Part shown: one piece after another, positions 35,918 through 45,777 of the stretch
How positions within the stretch are numbered: position 1 is the stretch's first letter
Layout: the number at the start of each line of letters is the position of its first letter
From: Pelomonas aquatica
GTDB lineage: Bacteria; Pseudomonadota; Gammaproteobacteria; Burkholderiales; Burkholderiaceae_C
Direction: 5' to 3'
DNA length: 64,000 nt
Assembly (NCBI RefSeq): GCF_026712205.1
Contig: NZ_JAPPUW010000007.1
Span: 62,001-126,000, forward strand
Notes under the pieces: generated by a model
Seen by the model: the letters and a program-made list of their open reading frames with translations, nothing else
What the model was told of the DNA's origin: nothing
Database searches by the model: none
Position numbers and translations under genes: made by a program

Positions 35918-37708
35918 TCAGCGCGTCGCCTTGCGCGCCGGCGGCACGTCAGTGCAGGAGCCGTGCGCGACCTCGGCGGCCATGCCCAGGGATTCGCCCA
36001 ACGTCGGGTGCGGGTGGATGGTCTTGCCGATGTCCACCGCGTCCGCGCCCATCTCGATGGCCAGCGCGATCTCGCCGATCATGTCGCCGGCATGGGTGCC
36101 GACGATGCCGCCGCCGATGATGCGGTGGCTTTCCTCGTCGAAGATCAGCTTGGTGAAGCCCTCGTCGCGGCCGTTGGCGATGGCGCGGCCGGAGGCCGTC
36201 CACGGGAACAGGCCCTTGGTGATCTTGACGCCCTGGGCCTTGGCCTCGTCCTCGGTCATGCCCACCCAGGCGACCTCGGGGTCGGTGTAGGCCACGCTCG
36301 GGATCACGCGGGCGTCGAACCGGCTCTTCGCCAATGCGGCGTCGCCCAGCAGCTCGCCGGCGATGACCTCGGCAGCCACATGGCCCTCGTGCACCGCCTT
36401 GTGGGCCAGCATGGGCTGGCCGACGATGTCGCCGATGGCGAAGATGTTGGCCACGTTGGTGCGCATCTGCACGTCGACCGGGATGAAGCCGCGGTCCGTC
36501 ACGACGACGCCCGCGTTCTCGGCGGCGATCTTCCTGCCGTTGGGCGTGCGGCCCACGGCCTGCAACACGAGGTCGTAGCGCTGCGGCTCCTTGGGTGCGC
36601 CCTCGCCTTCGAAGCTCACCCAGATGCCGTCCGGCTTGGCCTCGGCACCCACCGTCTTCGTGTTCAACATGATGTTGTCGAAGCGGCCCTGGTTGAACTT
36701 CTGCCAGACCTTGACGAGGTCGCGGTCGGCGCCGGTCATCAGCGTGGGCAGCATCTCGACGACGTCCAGGCGGGCGCCCAGCGTCGAGTACACCGTGCCC
36801 ATCTCCAGGCCGATGATGCCGCCGCCGACGATGAGCATCTTCTGCGGCTTCACACTCATCTCCAGCGCGCCGGTCGAGTCGACGATGCGCGGGTCGTTGG
36901 GCAGGAAGGGCAGGCGCACGGCCTGCGAACCGGCCGCGATGATGAGGCGCTTGAAGGCCACCGTCTGCGACTGGCCGGTCTTGGCCTGGCCGACGGCGCC
37001 CTCGGTCGCCTCGACCTTCAGGTGCTGGGCGTCCAGCAGCGCGCCGACACCGCGCAGCACGGTCACCTTGCGCATCTTGGCCATCGCGGCGAGGCCGCCG
37101 GTCAGCTTGCCGGTGACCTTGTTCTTGTGGGCGCGCAGCTTGTCGATGTCGACGGTGGGCTCGCCGAAGACGACGCCCAGGTCGGCCATATGCGAGGCCT
37201 CGTCCATGACGGCCGCGACGTGCAGCAGGGCCTTGGACGGGATGCAGCCCACGTTCAGGCAGACGCCGCCCAGCGTCGCATAGCGCTCGACGATGGCGAC
37301 CTGGAGGCCGAGGTCGGCCGCGCGGAAGGCGGCCGAGTAACCGCCCGGGCCGCCGCCGAGGACGACGACGTCGAAGGCCTGGTCGGCGCTGCCCGAGTAG
37401 GTCGCGGCGACCGGTGCCGGCGCTGCGGCCACGGTTGCGGGCGCCGCAGCGGCCGGGGCCGGTGCAACGGCGGCGGACTCCAGCGTCAGCACGACCGAGC
37501 CCTTGCTGACCTTGTCGCCCAGCTTGACGCGCAGCTCCTTGACCACGCCGGCAGCCGACGACGGGATCTCCATCGAGGCCTTGTCGCTCTCGACGGTGAT
37601 CAGGCTCTGCTCGACCTTGACGCTGTCGCCGGCCTTGACCAGCACCTCGATGACGCCGACTTCGTCGAAGTCGCCGATGTCGGGAACTTGAACTTCAATG
37701 ATTGCCAT
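35918..37708 (-). CDS. lpdA: Dihydrolipoyl dehydrogenase (E3) with N-terminal lipoyl domain
   Basis: Reoxidises the lipoyl groups of the pyruvate dehydrogenase complex with NAD+. Residues 1-78 are a lipoyl domain with the lipoylated Lys43 ([10 protein letters not shown]). An Ala/Pro linker follows, then the E3 body with the FAD motif [20 protein letters not shown], the redox disulfide [13 protein letters not shown] and the C-terminal HPHPTLGES dyad. At 596 aa it is longer than E. coli Lpd because of the added lipoyl domain, a pattern seen in betaproteobacterial PDH loci. It is last of the aceE-aceF-lpdA group, 18 nt after aceF. Confidence 0.97.
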   Translation of the reverse strand: MAIIEVQVPDIGDFDEVGVIEVLVKAGDSVKVEQSLITVESDKASMEIPSSAAGVVKELRVKLGDKVSKGSVVLTLESAAVAPAPAAAAPATVAAAPAPVAATYSGSADQAFDVVVLGGGPGGYSAAFRAADLGLQVAIVERYATLGGVCLNVGCIPSKALLHVAAVMDEASHMADLGVVFGEPTVDIDKLRAHKNKVTGKLTGGLAAMAKMRKVTVLRGVGALLDAQHLKVEATEGAVGQAKTGQSQTVAFKRLIIAAGSQAVRLPFLPNDPRIVDSTGALEMSVKPQKMLIVGGGIIGLEMGTVYSTLGARLDVVEMLPTLMTGADRDLVKVWQKFNQGRFDNIMLNTKTVGAEAKPDGIWVSFEGEGAPKEPQRYDLVLQAVGRTPNGRKIAAENAGVVVTDRGFIPVDVQMRTNVANIFAIGDIVGQPMLAHKAVHEGHVAAEVIAGELLGDAALAKSRFDARVIPSVAYTDPEVAWVGMTEDEAKAQGVKITKGLFPWTASGRAIANGRDEGFTKLIFDEESHRIIGGGIVGTHAGDMIGEIALAIEMGADAVDIGKTIHPHPTLGESLGMAAEVAHGSCTDVPPARKATR

Positions 37709-37726
37709 GATGAGTTCAGCTCCCGA

Positions 37727-39391
37727 TCACAGGGCAATGCGACGGAAGTCCGCCAGCAGCGACGCGAAATAGACGTTGAAGCGCGCGGCCGCGGCGCCGT
37801 CGATGACGCGGTGGTCCCAGCTCAGCGACAGCGGCAGCATCAGGCGCGGCTGGAAGGCCTTGCCGTCCCAGACCGGCTCCATGGCGCTCTTGCAGACGCC
37901 CATGATGGCCACTTCGGGCGCATTGATGATGGGCGTGAAGTATTTGCCGCCGATGCCGCCCAGCGACGAGATCGAGAAGCAGCCGCCGCTCATGTCGGCC
38001 GGGCCCAGCTTGCCGTCGCGGGCCTTCTTGGCCAGCTCGGACATCTCGGCGCTGATCTGGAAGATGCCCTTCTTGTCGGCGTCCTTGATGACGGGCACGA
38101 CGAGGCCGTTGGGCGTGTCGGCCGCGAAGCCGATGTGGAAGTAGTTCTTCAGCACCAGCGTGTCGCCGTCGAGGCTGCTGTTGAACTCGGGGAACTTCTT
38201 CAGCGCCGCGACGGCCGCCTTGATCATGAAGGCGAGCATCGTGACCTTCACGGCGCCGGCGCCGTTTTCAGATTTCGCGGCTTTCTCGTTCTCCAAGTTC
38301 AGCTGCACGCGGAAGGCTTCGAGCTCGGTGATGTCGGCATCGTCGTGGTTGGTCACGTGCGGGATGACGACCCAGTTGCGGTGCAGGTTGGCGCCCGAGA
38401 TCTTCTTGATGCGGGACAGCTCCTTGCGCTCCACGGCGCCGAACTTCTCGAAGTCCACCTTGGGCCAGGGCAGCAGGCCGGGGAAGGCGCCACCCGTGGC
38501 CGCGGCGGCAGCGGGCGCGGCGGCCTTCTGCGCAGCCGTCTGCACGGCGCCGGACATCACGGCCTTCACGAAGCCCTGAACGTCGCTCTCGACGATGCGG
38601 CCCTTGGCGCCGCTGCCCTTCACCTCGGCCAGCGGCACGCCCAGCTCGCGGGCGAGCTTGCGGATGCTGGGCGAGGCGTGGGGCAGCTGGCCCGTGGGCG
38701 ACGTGGGCTGGTGGGCCGGCAGCGCGACCGCAGGCGCGGCGGCGGCAGCCTGGGCCGGTGCGGCCACCGGTGCCGCAGCAACCAGTGCCGCGGCCGCAGG
38801 CGCCGGCGCCGCGACGGCAGCGCCACCGGCCGCCTTCACGCGCGCCAGCGGCGTGCCCTTGCTGACCTTGTCGCCGATCTTGACGAGCAGTTCCTCGACG
38901 ACGCCGGCCGTGGAGGACGGGATCTCCATCGAGGCCTTGTCGCTTTCGACGGTGATCAGGCTCTGCTCCAGCTTGACCGCGTCGCCCACCTTCACGAGCA
39001 GCTCGATGACGGCCACCTCGTCGAAGTCGCCGATGTCCGGCACCTCGACGGTGACCGAGCCGCCCGAAGCGGCGACCGCGACCGGTGCTGCAACCGGGGC
39101 CGGCGCAGCCGCCACGGGAGCGGGCGCGGCGGCGGGTGCCGGCGCCGCCGCGGCATCGCTCTCGACGACGACGAGCAGGCTGCCCTCGCTGACCTTGTCG
39201 CCCACGGCGACCTTGATCTCCTTGACGACGCCGGCAGACGAGGACGGGATCTCCATCGACGCCTTGTCGCTCTCCACCGTCACGAGGCTTTGCTCGACCT
39301 TGATGCGGTCGCCGACCTTGACCAGCACCTCGATGACGCCGACCTCGTCGAAATCGCCGATGTCGGGAACCTTGACTTCAACCAATGCCAT
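37727..39391 (-). CDS. aceF: Dihydrolipoamide acetyltransferase (E2 of pyruvate dehydrogenase)
   Basis: The 554-aa core protein has two lipoyl domains (lipoyl Lys43 and Lys152, both in [10 protein letters not shown]), separated by Ala/Pro linkers, then a peripheral-subunit-binding domain ([21 protein letters not shown]) and the catalytic domain with [12 protein letters not shown] near its end. It transfers the acetyl group from lipoate to CoA. I chose the ATG at 39391 because [12 protein letters not shown] is the usual start; an in-frame ATG 15 nt upstream is less likely. A 124-nt gap with hairpins separates it from aceE. Confidence 0.97.
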   Translation of the reverse strand: MALVEVKVPDIGDFDEVGVIEVLVKVGDRIKVEQSLVTVESDKASMEIPSSSAGVVKEIKVAVGDKVSEGSLLVVVESDAAAAPAPAAAPAPVAAAPAPVAAPVAVAASGGSVTVEVPDIGDFDEVAVIELLVKVGDAVKLEQSLITVESDKASMEIPSSTAGVVEELLVKIGDKVSKGTPLARVKAAGGAAVAAPAPAAAALVAAAPVAAPAQAAAAAPAVALPAHQPTSPTGQLPHASPSIRKLARELGVPLAEVKGSGAKGRIVESDVQGFVKAVMSGAVQTAAQKAAAPAAAAATGGAFPGLLPWPKVDFEKFGAVERKELSRIKKISGANLHRNWVVIPHVTNHDDADITELEAFRVQLNLENEKAAKSENGAGAVKVTMLAFMIKAAVAALKKFPEFNSSLDGDTLVLKNYFHIGFAADTPNGLVVPVIKDADKKGIFQISAEMSELAKKARDGKLGPADMSGGCFSISSLGGIGGKYFTPIINAPEVAIMGVCKSAMEPVWDGKAFQPRLMLPLSLSWDHRVIDGAAAARFNVYFASLLADFRRIAL

Positions 39392-39474
39392 AACCCTTGT
39401 CTCCATTCATTCGCAGATGTAGTGCCTTCCCAAGCAGCACCCGTGGAACTGGCTTTGCCAGGCCACCGGGTGCG

Positions 39475-39504
39475 CCCCCTTGAGGGGGAGGCGCGTCAGC
39501 GCCT
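39475..39504. repeat. Double GC-rich hairpin between aceE and aceF
   Basis: CCCCC-TTGA-GGGGG (39475-39488) is followed directly by AGGCGC-GTCA-GCGCCT (39489-39504). They lie in the aceE-aceF gap. Tandem hairpins of this kind are common intergenic units in Burkholderiales and may tune the E1:E2 ratio by stabilising the upstream mRNA; both points are inference. Confidence 0.6.
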
Positions 39505-39515
39505 CGGGGGTGGGC

Positions 39516-42227
39516 CTATGCATACAGGGGGTTGATCTTGTCGGCATCGATGCCGTACCTGGCGATCGCCTCGGCCACGCGCGCCATCGGGATCGCGCCG
39601 TCATCGGCCAGCGCCTTCAGCGCGGCGACGACGATGTAGTGGCGGTTGATCTCGAAGTGCTGGCGCAGCTTGGAGCGGAAGTCGCTGCGGCCGAAGCCGT
39701 CGGTGCCCAGCACCTTGTAGGAGCGGCCCTTGGGGATGAAGCCGCGGATCTGCTCGGCGTAGTTCTTCATGTAGTCGGTCGACGCGATGACCGGGCCGTT
39801 CGTGCGGCCGAGCTGCTGCGTGACGAAGGGCACGCAGGCCAGTTCGGTCGGGTGCAGCAGGTTCCAGCGCTCGGCGTTCTGGCCGTCGCGGGCCAGTTCG
39901 TTGAAGCTCGGGCAGCTCCACACATTGGCGCCCACGCCCCAGTCCTCCTCCAGCAGCATCTTGGCGACCTGGCTCTCGCGCAGGATGGTGCCCGAGCCCA
40001 GCAAGTTGACGCTGACGGGCTTGCCCGCGTCGGCCTCTTCCAGCAGATACATGCCCTTGAGGATCTGCTCCTCGGTGCCGGCCTTCAGGCCCGGCATCGG
40101 GTAGTTCTCGTTCAGCAGCGTGATGTAGTAGAAGACGTTTTCCTGGTCTTCCACCATGCGCTTGAGGCCGCGCTGCATGATGACCGCCACCTCGTGGGCG
40201 AAGGTCGGGTCGTAGGACACGCAGTTGGGGATGGTGCCGGCCAGGATGTGGCTGTGGCCGTCCTCGTGCTGCAGGCCTTCGCCGTTCAGCGTCGTGCGGC
40301 CCGAGGTGCCGCCCAGCAGGAAGCCGCGCGCCTGCATGTCGCCCGCCGCCCAGGCCAGGTCGCCGATGCGCTGGAAGCCGAACATCGAGTAGTAGACGTA
40401 GAACGGGATCATGATCCGGTTGCTCGTCGAATAGCTCGTGGCCGCCGCGATCCAGCTGGCCATGCCGCCGGCCTCGTTGATGCCTTCCTGCAGGATCTGG
40501 CCGGCCTTGTCCTCGCGGTAGTACATCACCTGGTCCTTGTCGACCGGGGTGTAGAGCTGGCCCTTGGGGTTGTAGATGCCGATCTGGCGGAACAGGCCTT
40601 CCATGCCGAAGGTGCGCGCCTCGTCGACCAGGATGGGCACGACGCGCGGGCCGATGTCCTTGTCGCGCAGCAGTTGCGTCAGGAAGCGCACATAGGCCTG
40701 GGTCGTCGAGATCTCGCGGCCCTCGGCCGTCGGGTCCAGCACGGCCTGGAAGGTGGCGAGCTCGGGCGTCTTGAACTGCTCGTCGGCCTTGGCGCGGCGG
40801 TGCGGCAGATAGCCGCCCAGCGCCTGGCGGCGCTCGTGCAGATAGCGCATCTCGGGCGTGTCGTCGGCCGGCTTGTAGTAGGGCAGCTTGGGCAGCTCGC
40901 TGTCGGGCACCGGGATGTTGAAGCGGTCGCGGATGTAGCGGATGTCGTCGTCGGTCAGCTTCTTGGTCTGGTGGACGGTGTTCTTGCCCTCGCCGGCCTT
41001 GCCCATGCCGTAGCCCTTGACGGTCTTGACCAGCAGCACGGTGGGCTGGCCCGTCGTGTTGTGGTGGGCCTGGTGGAAGGCGGCGTAGACCTTCTCGGGC
41101 TCGTGGCCGCCGCGGCGCAGCTCGAAGACCTCTTCGTCCGTCATGTGGGCGACGAGCTTGGCGGTCTCGGGGTATTTGCCGAAGAAGTGCTTGCGGACAT
41201 AGGCGCCGTCGTTGGCCTTCATGGCCTGGTAGTCGCCGTCCAGCGTCTCCATCATCAGCTGCTTCAACTTGCCGCTCTTGTCGCGCGCCAGCAGCTCGTC
41301 CCAGCCCTTGCCCCAGATCAGCTTGATGACGTTCCAGCCGCTGCCGCGGAACTCGCCTTCCAGCTCCTGGATGATCTTGCCGTTGCCGCGCACCGGGCCG
41401 TCCAGGCGCTGCAGATTGCAGTTGACGACGAAGACCAGGTTGTCCAGGCCCTCGCGCGCGGCCAGGCCGATGGCGCCCAGGCTCTCGGGCTCGTCCATCT
41501 CGCCGTCGCCCAGGAAGACCCAGACCTTGCGGTTCTCGGTGTTGGCGATGCCGCGGGCGTGCAGATATCTCAGGAAGCGCGCCTGGTAGATCGCCATCAG
41601 CGGGCCCAGGCCCATGGAGACGGTCGGGAACTGCCAGAACTCCGGCATCAGCTTCGGGTGGGGGTAGCTGGACAGGCCCTTGCCCTGCACTTCCTGGCGG
41701 AAGTTGTCGAGCTGGGCCTCGCTCAGCCGGCCTTCGAGGAAGGCGCGGGCGTAGATGCCGGGCGCGCTGTGGCCCTGGATGTAGAGGCAGTCGCCGCCAT
41801 GACCCTCGCTCTCGGCATGCCAGAAGTGGTTGAAGCCGGCACCGAACATGCTGGCCACCGACGCGAAGGAGCCGATATGCCCGCCCAGGTCGCCGCCGTC
41901 CTCCGGGTTCAGCCGGTTGGCGCGCACGACCATGGCCATCGCGTTCCAGCGCATATAGGCGCGCAGGCGCTTCTCGATCTGGATGTTGCCGGGGCAGCGG
42001 GCTTCCTGGTCGGGGGCGATGGTGTTGACATAGCCCGTCGTCGCCGAGAACGGCAGGTCGACGCTGTGCTGGCGGGCATGCCCGAGCAGTTCCTCGATCA
42101 GGAAGTGCGCACGCTCGGCACCCTCGCGGTCGATGACGGCGGACAGCGCGTCCAGCCACTCCTTGGTTTCCTGCGGATCGTTGTCGTTCGCGGCGGCGCC
42201 GAGAAACGCTTGCGGCTGGGCTGACAT
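39516..42227 (-). CDS. aceE: Pyruvate dehydrogenase E1 component (homodimeric)
   Basis: Thiamine-diphosphate enzyme that decarboxylates pyruvate and acetylates the lipoyl groups of AceF. The 903-aa length fits the homodimeric E1 class. The thiamine motif GDGEMDEPESLGAI is near residue 230. The conserved HSHILAGTIPNCVSYDPTFAHE and C-terminal DGFGRSDFRSKLRQHFEIN segments are present. It is the first gene of the PDH group, and its 5' side faces the sensor kinase gene across a 182-bp region. A 914-aa open frame on the other strand is a GC-driven shadow. Confidence 0.98.
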   Translation of the reverse strand: MSAQPQAFLGAAANDNDPQETKEWLDALSAVIDREGAERAHFLIEELLGHARQHSVDLPFSATTGYVNTIAPDQEARCPGNIQIEKRLRAYMRWNAMAMVVRANRLNPEDGGDLGGHIGSFASVASMFGAGFNHFWHAESEGHGGDCLYIQGHSAPGIYARAFLEGRLSEAQLDNFRQEVQGKGLSSYPHPKLMPEFWQFPTVSMGLGPLMAIYQARFLRYLHARGIANTENRKVWVFLGDGEMDEPESLGAIGLAAREGLDNLVFVVNCNLQRLDGPVRGNGKIIQELEGEFRGSGWNVIKLIWGKGWDELLARDKSGKLKQLMMETLDGDYQAMKANDGAYVRKHFFGKYPETAKLVAHMTDEEVFELRRGGHEPEKVYAAFHQAHHNTTGQPTVLLVKTVKGYGMGKAGEGKNTVHQTKKLTDDDIRYIRDRFNIPVPDSELPKLPYYKPADDTPEMRYLHERRQALGGYLPHRRAKADEQFKTPELATFQAVLDPTAEGREISTTQAYVRFLTQLLRDKDIGPRVVPILVDEARTFGMEGLFRQIGIYNPKGQLYTPVDKDQVMYYREDKAGQILQEGINEAGGMASWIAAATSYSTSNRIMIPFYVYYSMFGFQRIGDLAWAAGDMQARGFLLGGTSGRTTLNGEGLQHEDGHSHILAGTIPNCVSYDPTFAHEVAVIMQRGLKRMVEDQENVFYYITLLNENYPMPGLKAGTEEQILKGMYLLEEADAGKPVSVNLLGSGTILRESQVAKMLLEEDWGVGANVWSCPSFNELARDGQNAERWNLLHPTELACVPFVTQQLGRTNGPVIASTDYMKNYAEQIRGFIPKGRSYKVLGTDGFGRSDFRSKLRQHFEINRHYIVVAALKALADDGAIPMARVAEAIARYGIDADKINPLYA

Positions 42228-42359
42228 GGCCGGTCTCCTAATCAGTCCGCCTCTGGCGGGCGGAAGTGGCTGTTCTAACAGGGTGCAAAACGCGAGCCCA
42301 GGCCCGCGAGCGGGCGCAGTGTCTCACAAGCTTCCGCATTTCCCAAATGGTGCGAAACG

Positions 42360-42376
42360 ATTTCTTAATGTGAAAT
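42360..42376. promoter_or_regulatory. Candidate operator between aceE and the sensor kinase gene
   Basis: ATTTC and GAAAT are exact inverted half-sites around TTAATGT, in an AT-rich island (42340-42382) inside very GC-rich DNA. The 42228-42409 region must hold both divergent promoters. The island lies 34 nt before the kinase start and 133 nt before aceE. Which regulator binds is unknown. Confidence 0.4.
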
Positions 42377-42409
42377 TATCGTGTCGAGGCCGCCCCGGAT
42401 AATTTGCCG

Positions 42410-45004
42410 ATGTCCGTCGACTCCCCCATCCCCGAGATCCGCAGCCGCGGCCAGCGCATGCTGGCGCCGTTGCGCCGCCTGGTCGCCAGCTGGTGGTTCC
42501 GGCAATCGCCGTCGCGCCAGGACCGGCTGGCCACGCTGGGCCCGCTGATCTCGGTGCTGCTCTTCCTGGCCGCCATCGTTTCGGCCTTCTGGTATCTGCG
42601 CAACGAGGAGATCGAGCGCGAGACCGAGAGCGTCAAGCGCGACACCGAGATCGCCCAGCAGCAGATCCGCCTGCGCCTGATCGAGAACCAGGAGCAGCTC
42701 GTGCGCATCGCGCGCGAGGTCGTCACGCGCCAGATCGACGCCCACGAGTTCTCGGCCCAGGCCCAGGCGTTCGCGCGCGAACGCCCCGAGCTGACCCATG
42801 TGACCTGGCTGAGCGCGCGGCGCGAGCGCCGCAGCAGCGTGGGCGCGGCGGGCTTCCAGGCCGACGGGCTGATGACGGCGGACAGCGACGACCCGTCCAT
42901 GCCCATGCCCAACCAGTCCAACGCGGCCGAGATCGCCTTCGAGGCCGCCAAGGAAAGGCGCCAGCCGGTCTACTCGCCGCCCTTCGCCGACGCCAACGGC
43001 ACGACCGTCTTCCAGCTGCACATCCCGCTGATCGACCGCGGCGGCTTCGCCGGCGTGCTGATCGCCGAATACACCGTCGAGGCCCTGCTGCGCTACTACG
43101 TGCCCAGCGAGGTCGCCACGCGCCACAGCATCGCCGTGCTGGATGCGCGCGACCAGGTCGTCAGCAGCACCGTCACGCCGATGCCCGGCCAGGTGCTGCG
43201 CCGCGCCGCGCTGGTGCACGAAGTGCCGCTCGCGCCGGCCCTCAACGGCCTGGTGCTGCGCGGCCAGGGCTGGCGCACCTCCATCGGCCTGATCAGCAAC
43301 GCGCTGTTCTGGCTGGTGCTGGCGCTGGCCGGCCTGACGGTCTGGATGCTGCTAGGCACCTGGCGCCATATGCGCCGGCGCACGCAGATCCAGAACGCGC
43401 TGACGCTGGAGACCAATTTCCGCCGCGCGATGGAGAACTCCATGCTGACCGGCATGCGCGCGATGGACATGGACACACGCATCACCTACGTGAACCCGGC
43501 CTTCTGCGCGATGACGGGCTTCTCCGAGGCCGACCTCGTCGGCCGCACGCCGCCCTACCCCTTCTGGCCGTCGGACCGGCGCGAGGAGAACGCGCGCCTG
43601 CTGCAGCAGGAGCTGCAGGGCCGCAGCCCCTCGGGCGGCGTCGAGGTCAAGATCCAGCGCCGCGACGGCAGCCAGTTCGACGCCCGCGTCTATGTGTCGC
43701 CGCTGGTCGACATCAAGGGCAAGCAGACCGGCTGGATGACCTCGATGACCAACATCACCGAGGCCAAGCGCGTGCGCGATCAGCTCTCGGCCTCGCACGA
43801 GCGCTTCACGACCGTGCTGGAAGGCCTGGACGCGGCCGTGTCCGTGCTGTCCGTGCAGCCGCCCGAGCTGCTGTTCGCCAACCGCAGCTACCGCCTCTGG
43901 TTCGGCGCCGACCCGGCCGGCCACGCGCTGCTGGCCGGCGGCCAGCTCGTCGGCACGACGAGCCGGCGCGGCCTCGGCGACACGGGCGATCATGGCGATG
44001 AGGTCGACGACTATTCCGGCCTGCCCGCCGAGGCGCTGACCGACATCGGCGCCGACCCGCGCGAGGTCTATGTCGAGTCGCTGGCCATGTGGTTCGACGT
44101 GCGCGCGCGCTATCTGCAGTGGACCGACGGGCGGCTGGCGCAGATGCTGATCGCCACCGACATCACGATGCGCCGCCACGCCGAGGCGCAGGCCGCGCTG
44201 CAGGCCGAGAAGGCCCAGGTCACGAGCCGCCTGATGACGATGGGCGAGATGGCCTCCAGCGTGGCCCACGAGCTGAACCAGCCGCTGACCGCCATCACCA
44301 ACTACTGCAACGGCATGGTCAGCCGCGTGCGCAACGACTCGATCGACAGGGACGCGCTGCTCGCCGCGCTGCAGAAGACCGCCAAGCAGGCCGAGCGCGC
44401 CGGCCAGATCATCCACCGCATCCGCGCCTTCGTGAAGCGCAGCGAGCCGCAGCGCCAGCCGGCGCACGCGGCCGACATCGTCGAGGACGCGGTCGAGCTG
44501 GCCGGCATCGAGCTGCGCCGGCGCAGCGTGGCCATTCACACCTATGTGGCCCAGCGCCTGCCGCAGCTGATGGTCGACCCCATCCTCATCGAGCAGGTGC
44601 TGATGAACCTGCTGAAGAACGCCGCCGAGGCCATCGACAACGCGTCGCTGCCGACCTCGCGCCGCCACATCGAGCTGAGGGTCGTGCCCAAGCACAGCGC
44701 CGAGCTGGGCGGCCAGATCGAGTTCTCGGTGACCGACATGGGCCCGGGTTTGCCCGACGAGGTGCTGGCCCGCATGTACGAGGCTTTCTTCTCGACCAAG
44801 ACCGACGGCCTGGGCATCGGATTAGGGTTATGCCGGTCCATCGTCGAGTCCCACCAGGGCCGGATAAAAGCCGAGAACCTCTACAATGGATCCCTTGTCG
44901 TCGGGTGCCGATTCGCCTTCACGATCCCGGTCACCATCACCTCAGAACAGCTGCGCCATGACGGCGCCGGCAGCGCTCAGAGAACCGAACCCACCACACC
45001 ATGA
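42410..45004 (+). CDS. Membrane PAS-domain sensor histidine kinase
   Basis: The 864-aa sensor has TM1 (residues 43-63), a periplasmic region of about 225 residues, TM2 near 293-315, then two PAS domains (first one LETNFRRAMENSMLTGMRAM onward). The kinase core has the H-box MASSVAHELNQPLTAITNY (His620), the N-box NLLKNAAEAI and the G-box LGIGLGLCRSIVESHQG. The overall design resembles FixL/DctB-type kinases. The ATG at 42410 is chosen; an upstream TTG adds two residues. It overlaps the response-regulator gene by 4 nt and is divergent from aceE, which may be its target. Confidence 0.94.
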   Translation: MSVDSPIPEIRSRGQRMLAPLRRLVASWWFRQSPSRQDRLATLGPLISVLLFLAAIVSAFWYLRNEEIERETESVKRDTEIAQQQIRLRLIENQEQLVRIAREVVTRQIDAHEFSAQAQAFARERPELTHVTWLSARRERRSSVGAAGFQADGLMTADSDDPSMPMPNQSNAAEIAFEAAKERRQPVYSPPFADANGTTVFQLHIPLIDRGGFAGVLIAEYTVEALLRYYVPSEVATRHSIAVLDARDQVVSSTVTPMPGQVLRRAALVHEVPLAPALNGLVLRGQGWRTSIGLISNALFWLVLALAGLTVWMLLGTWRHMRRRTQIQNALTLETNFRRAMENSMLTGMRAMDMDTRITYVNPAFCAMTGFSEADLVGRTPPYPFWPSDRREENARLLQQELQGRSPSGGVEVKIQRRDGSQFDARVYVSPLVDIKGKQTGWMTSMTNITEAKRVRDQLSASHERFTTVLEGLDAAVSVLSVQPPELLFANRSYRLWFGADPAGHALLAGGQLVGTTSRRGLGDTGDHGDEVDDYSGLPAEALTDIGADPREVYVESLAMWFDVRARYLQWTDGRLAQMLIATDITMRRHAEAQAALQAEKAQVTSRLMTMGEMASSVAHELNQPLTAITNYCNGMVSRVRNDSIDRDALLAALQKTAKQAERAGQIIHRIRAFVKRSEPQRQPAHAADIVEDAVELAGIELRRRSVAIHTYVAQRLPQLMVDPILIEQVLMNLLKNAAEAIDNASLPTSRRHIELRVVPKHSAELGGQIEFSVTDMGPGLPDEVLARMYEAFFSTKTDGLGIGLGLCRSIVESHQGRIKAENLYNGSLVVGCRFAFTIPVTITSEQLRHDGAGSAQRTEPTTP

Positions 45005-45624
45005 GCTTGATCCCGAAGAAGGGCAACGTCTACGTTGTCGACGACGACGAAGCGGTCCGCGACTCCCTGCAGTGGCTGCTCGAAGGCAAGGATTACCGGG
45101 TCAAGTGCTTTGACTCCGCCGAATCCTTCCTGGCCCGCTACGACCCCCGCGAGGTCGCCTGCCTGATCGCCGACATCCGCATGGACGGCATGACCGGCCT
45201 GGAACTGCAGGACCGCCTCATCGAGCGCAAGAGTCCCCTGCCCGTCGTCTTCATCACCGGCCACGGCGACGTCCCCATGGCCGTGCAGACGATGAAGAAA
45301 GGCGCGATGGACTTCATCGAGAAGCCCTTCAAGGAAGAAGAGCTGCTGGCTCTCGTCGAGCGCATGCTCGACCAGGCCCGCGACGCCTTCTCCAGCCACC
45401 AGGAAGCCGCCAGCCGCGACGCCCTGCTGGCGCGGCTCACGACCCGCGAGGCCCAGGTGCTGGAACGCATCGTCGCCGGCCGCCTGAACAAGCAGATCGC
45501 CGACGACCTCGGCATCAGCATCAAGACGGTCGAGGCCCATCGCGCCAACATCATGGAGAAGCTCAACGCCAACACCGTGGCCGATCTGCTGAAGATCGCG
45601 TTGGGTGCCACGGCGAAGGCCTGA
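45001..45624 (+). CDS. FixJ/LuxR-type response regulator
   Basis: The 207-aa regulator has a receiver domain (acidic pocket Asp14-Asp16, phosphoacceptor Asp58 in LIADIRMDGMTG, Lys in FIEKPFKEEEL) and a C-terminal LuxR-type helix-turn-helix (LTTREAQVLERIVAGRLNKQIADDLGISIKTVEAH). It is partner to the overlapping sensor kinase. Position next to the PDH genes suggests control of pyruvate use, by inference. A strong terminator follows 20 nt after the stop. Confidence 0.96.
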   Translation: MSLIPKKGNVYVVDDDEAVRDSLQWLLEGKDYRVKCFDSAESFLARYDPREVACLIADIRMDGMTGLELQDRLIERKSPLPVVFITGHGDVPMAVQTMKKGAMDFIEKPFKEEELLALVERMLDQARDAFSSHQEAASRDALLARLTTREAQVLERIVAGRLNKQIADDLGISIKTVEAHRANIMEKLNANTVADLLKIALGATAKA

Positions 45625-45643
45625 TTCCGCCGACCACCGAAAG

Positions 45644-45668
45644 GCCGCTGAATCCTCAGCGGCTTTTT
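45644..45668 (+). terminator. Intrinsic terminator after the response regulator
   Basis: GCCGCTGA (45644-45651) pairs perfectly with TCAGCGGC (45656-45663) around ATCC and is followed by TTTTT (45664-45668). Confidence 0.92.
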
Positions 45669-45683
45669 GCTTTCTGACTTTTC

Positions 45684-45765
45684 AAATGCAACCACAGAGG
45701 CACAGAGACACGGAGGAATTCAAAGCTCTTCTTCTCTGTGCCTCGGTGCCTCTGTGGTTGCATTT
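45684..45765. repeat. 82-bp inverted repeat upstream of folD
   Basis: The outer 20 bp of each arm (AAATGCAACCACAGAGGCAC and its complement) match exactly; the full arms of about 32 bp (45684-45715, 45734-45765) differ at a few positions, with an 18-bp centre. The CACAGAG-type repeat looks like a miniature inverted-repeat element. Its right end is 12 nt before the folD start, so it occupies the folD leader. Confidence 0.88.
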
Positions 45766-45777
45766 CTGGAGCCTCAC

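Noticed and set aside
35963-39535. 1190-aa open frame on the plus strand opposite lpdA and aceF
   Set aside because: It mirrors two complete enzymes and has no recognisable domain or ribosome site.
39480-42224. 914-aa open frame on the plus strand opposite aceE
   Set aside because: Composition is Ala/Arg/Val/His/Gln-rich shadow coding in high-GC DNA; the minus-strand aceE is a full-length known enzyme.
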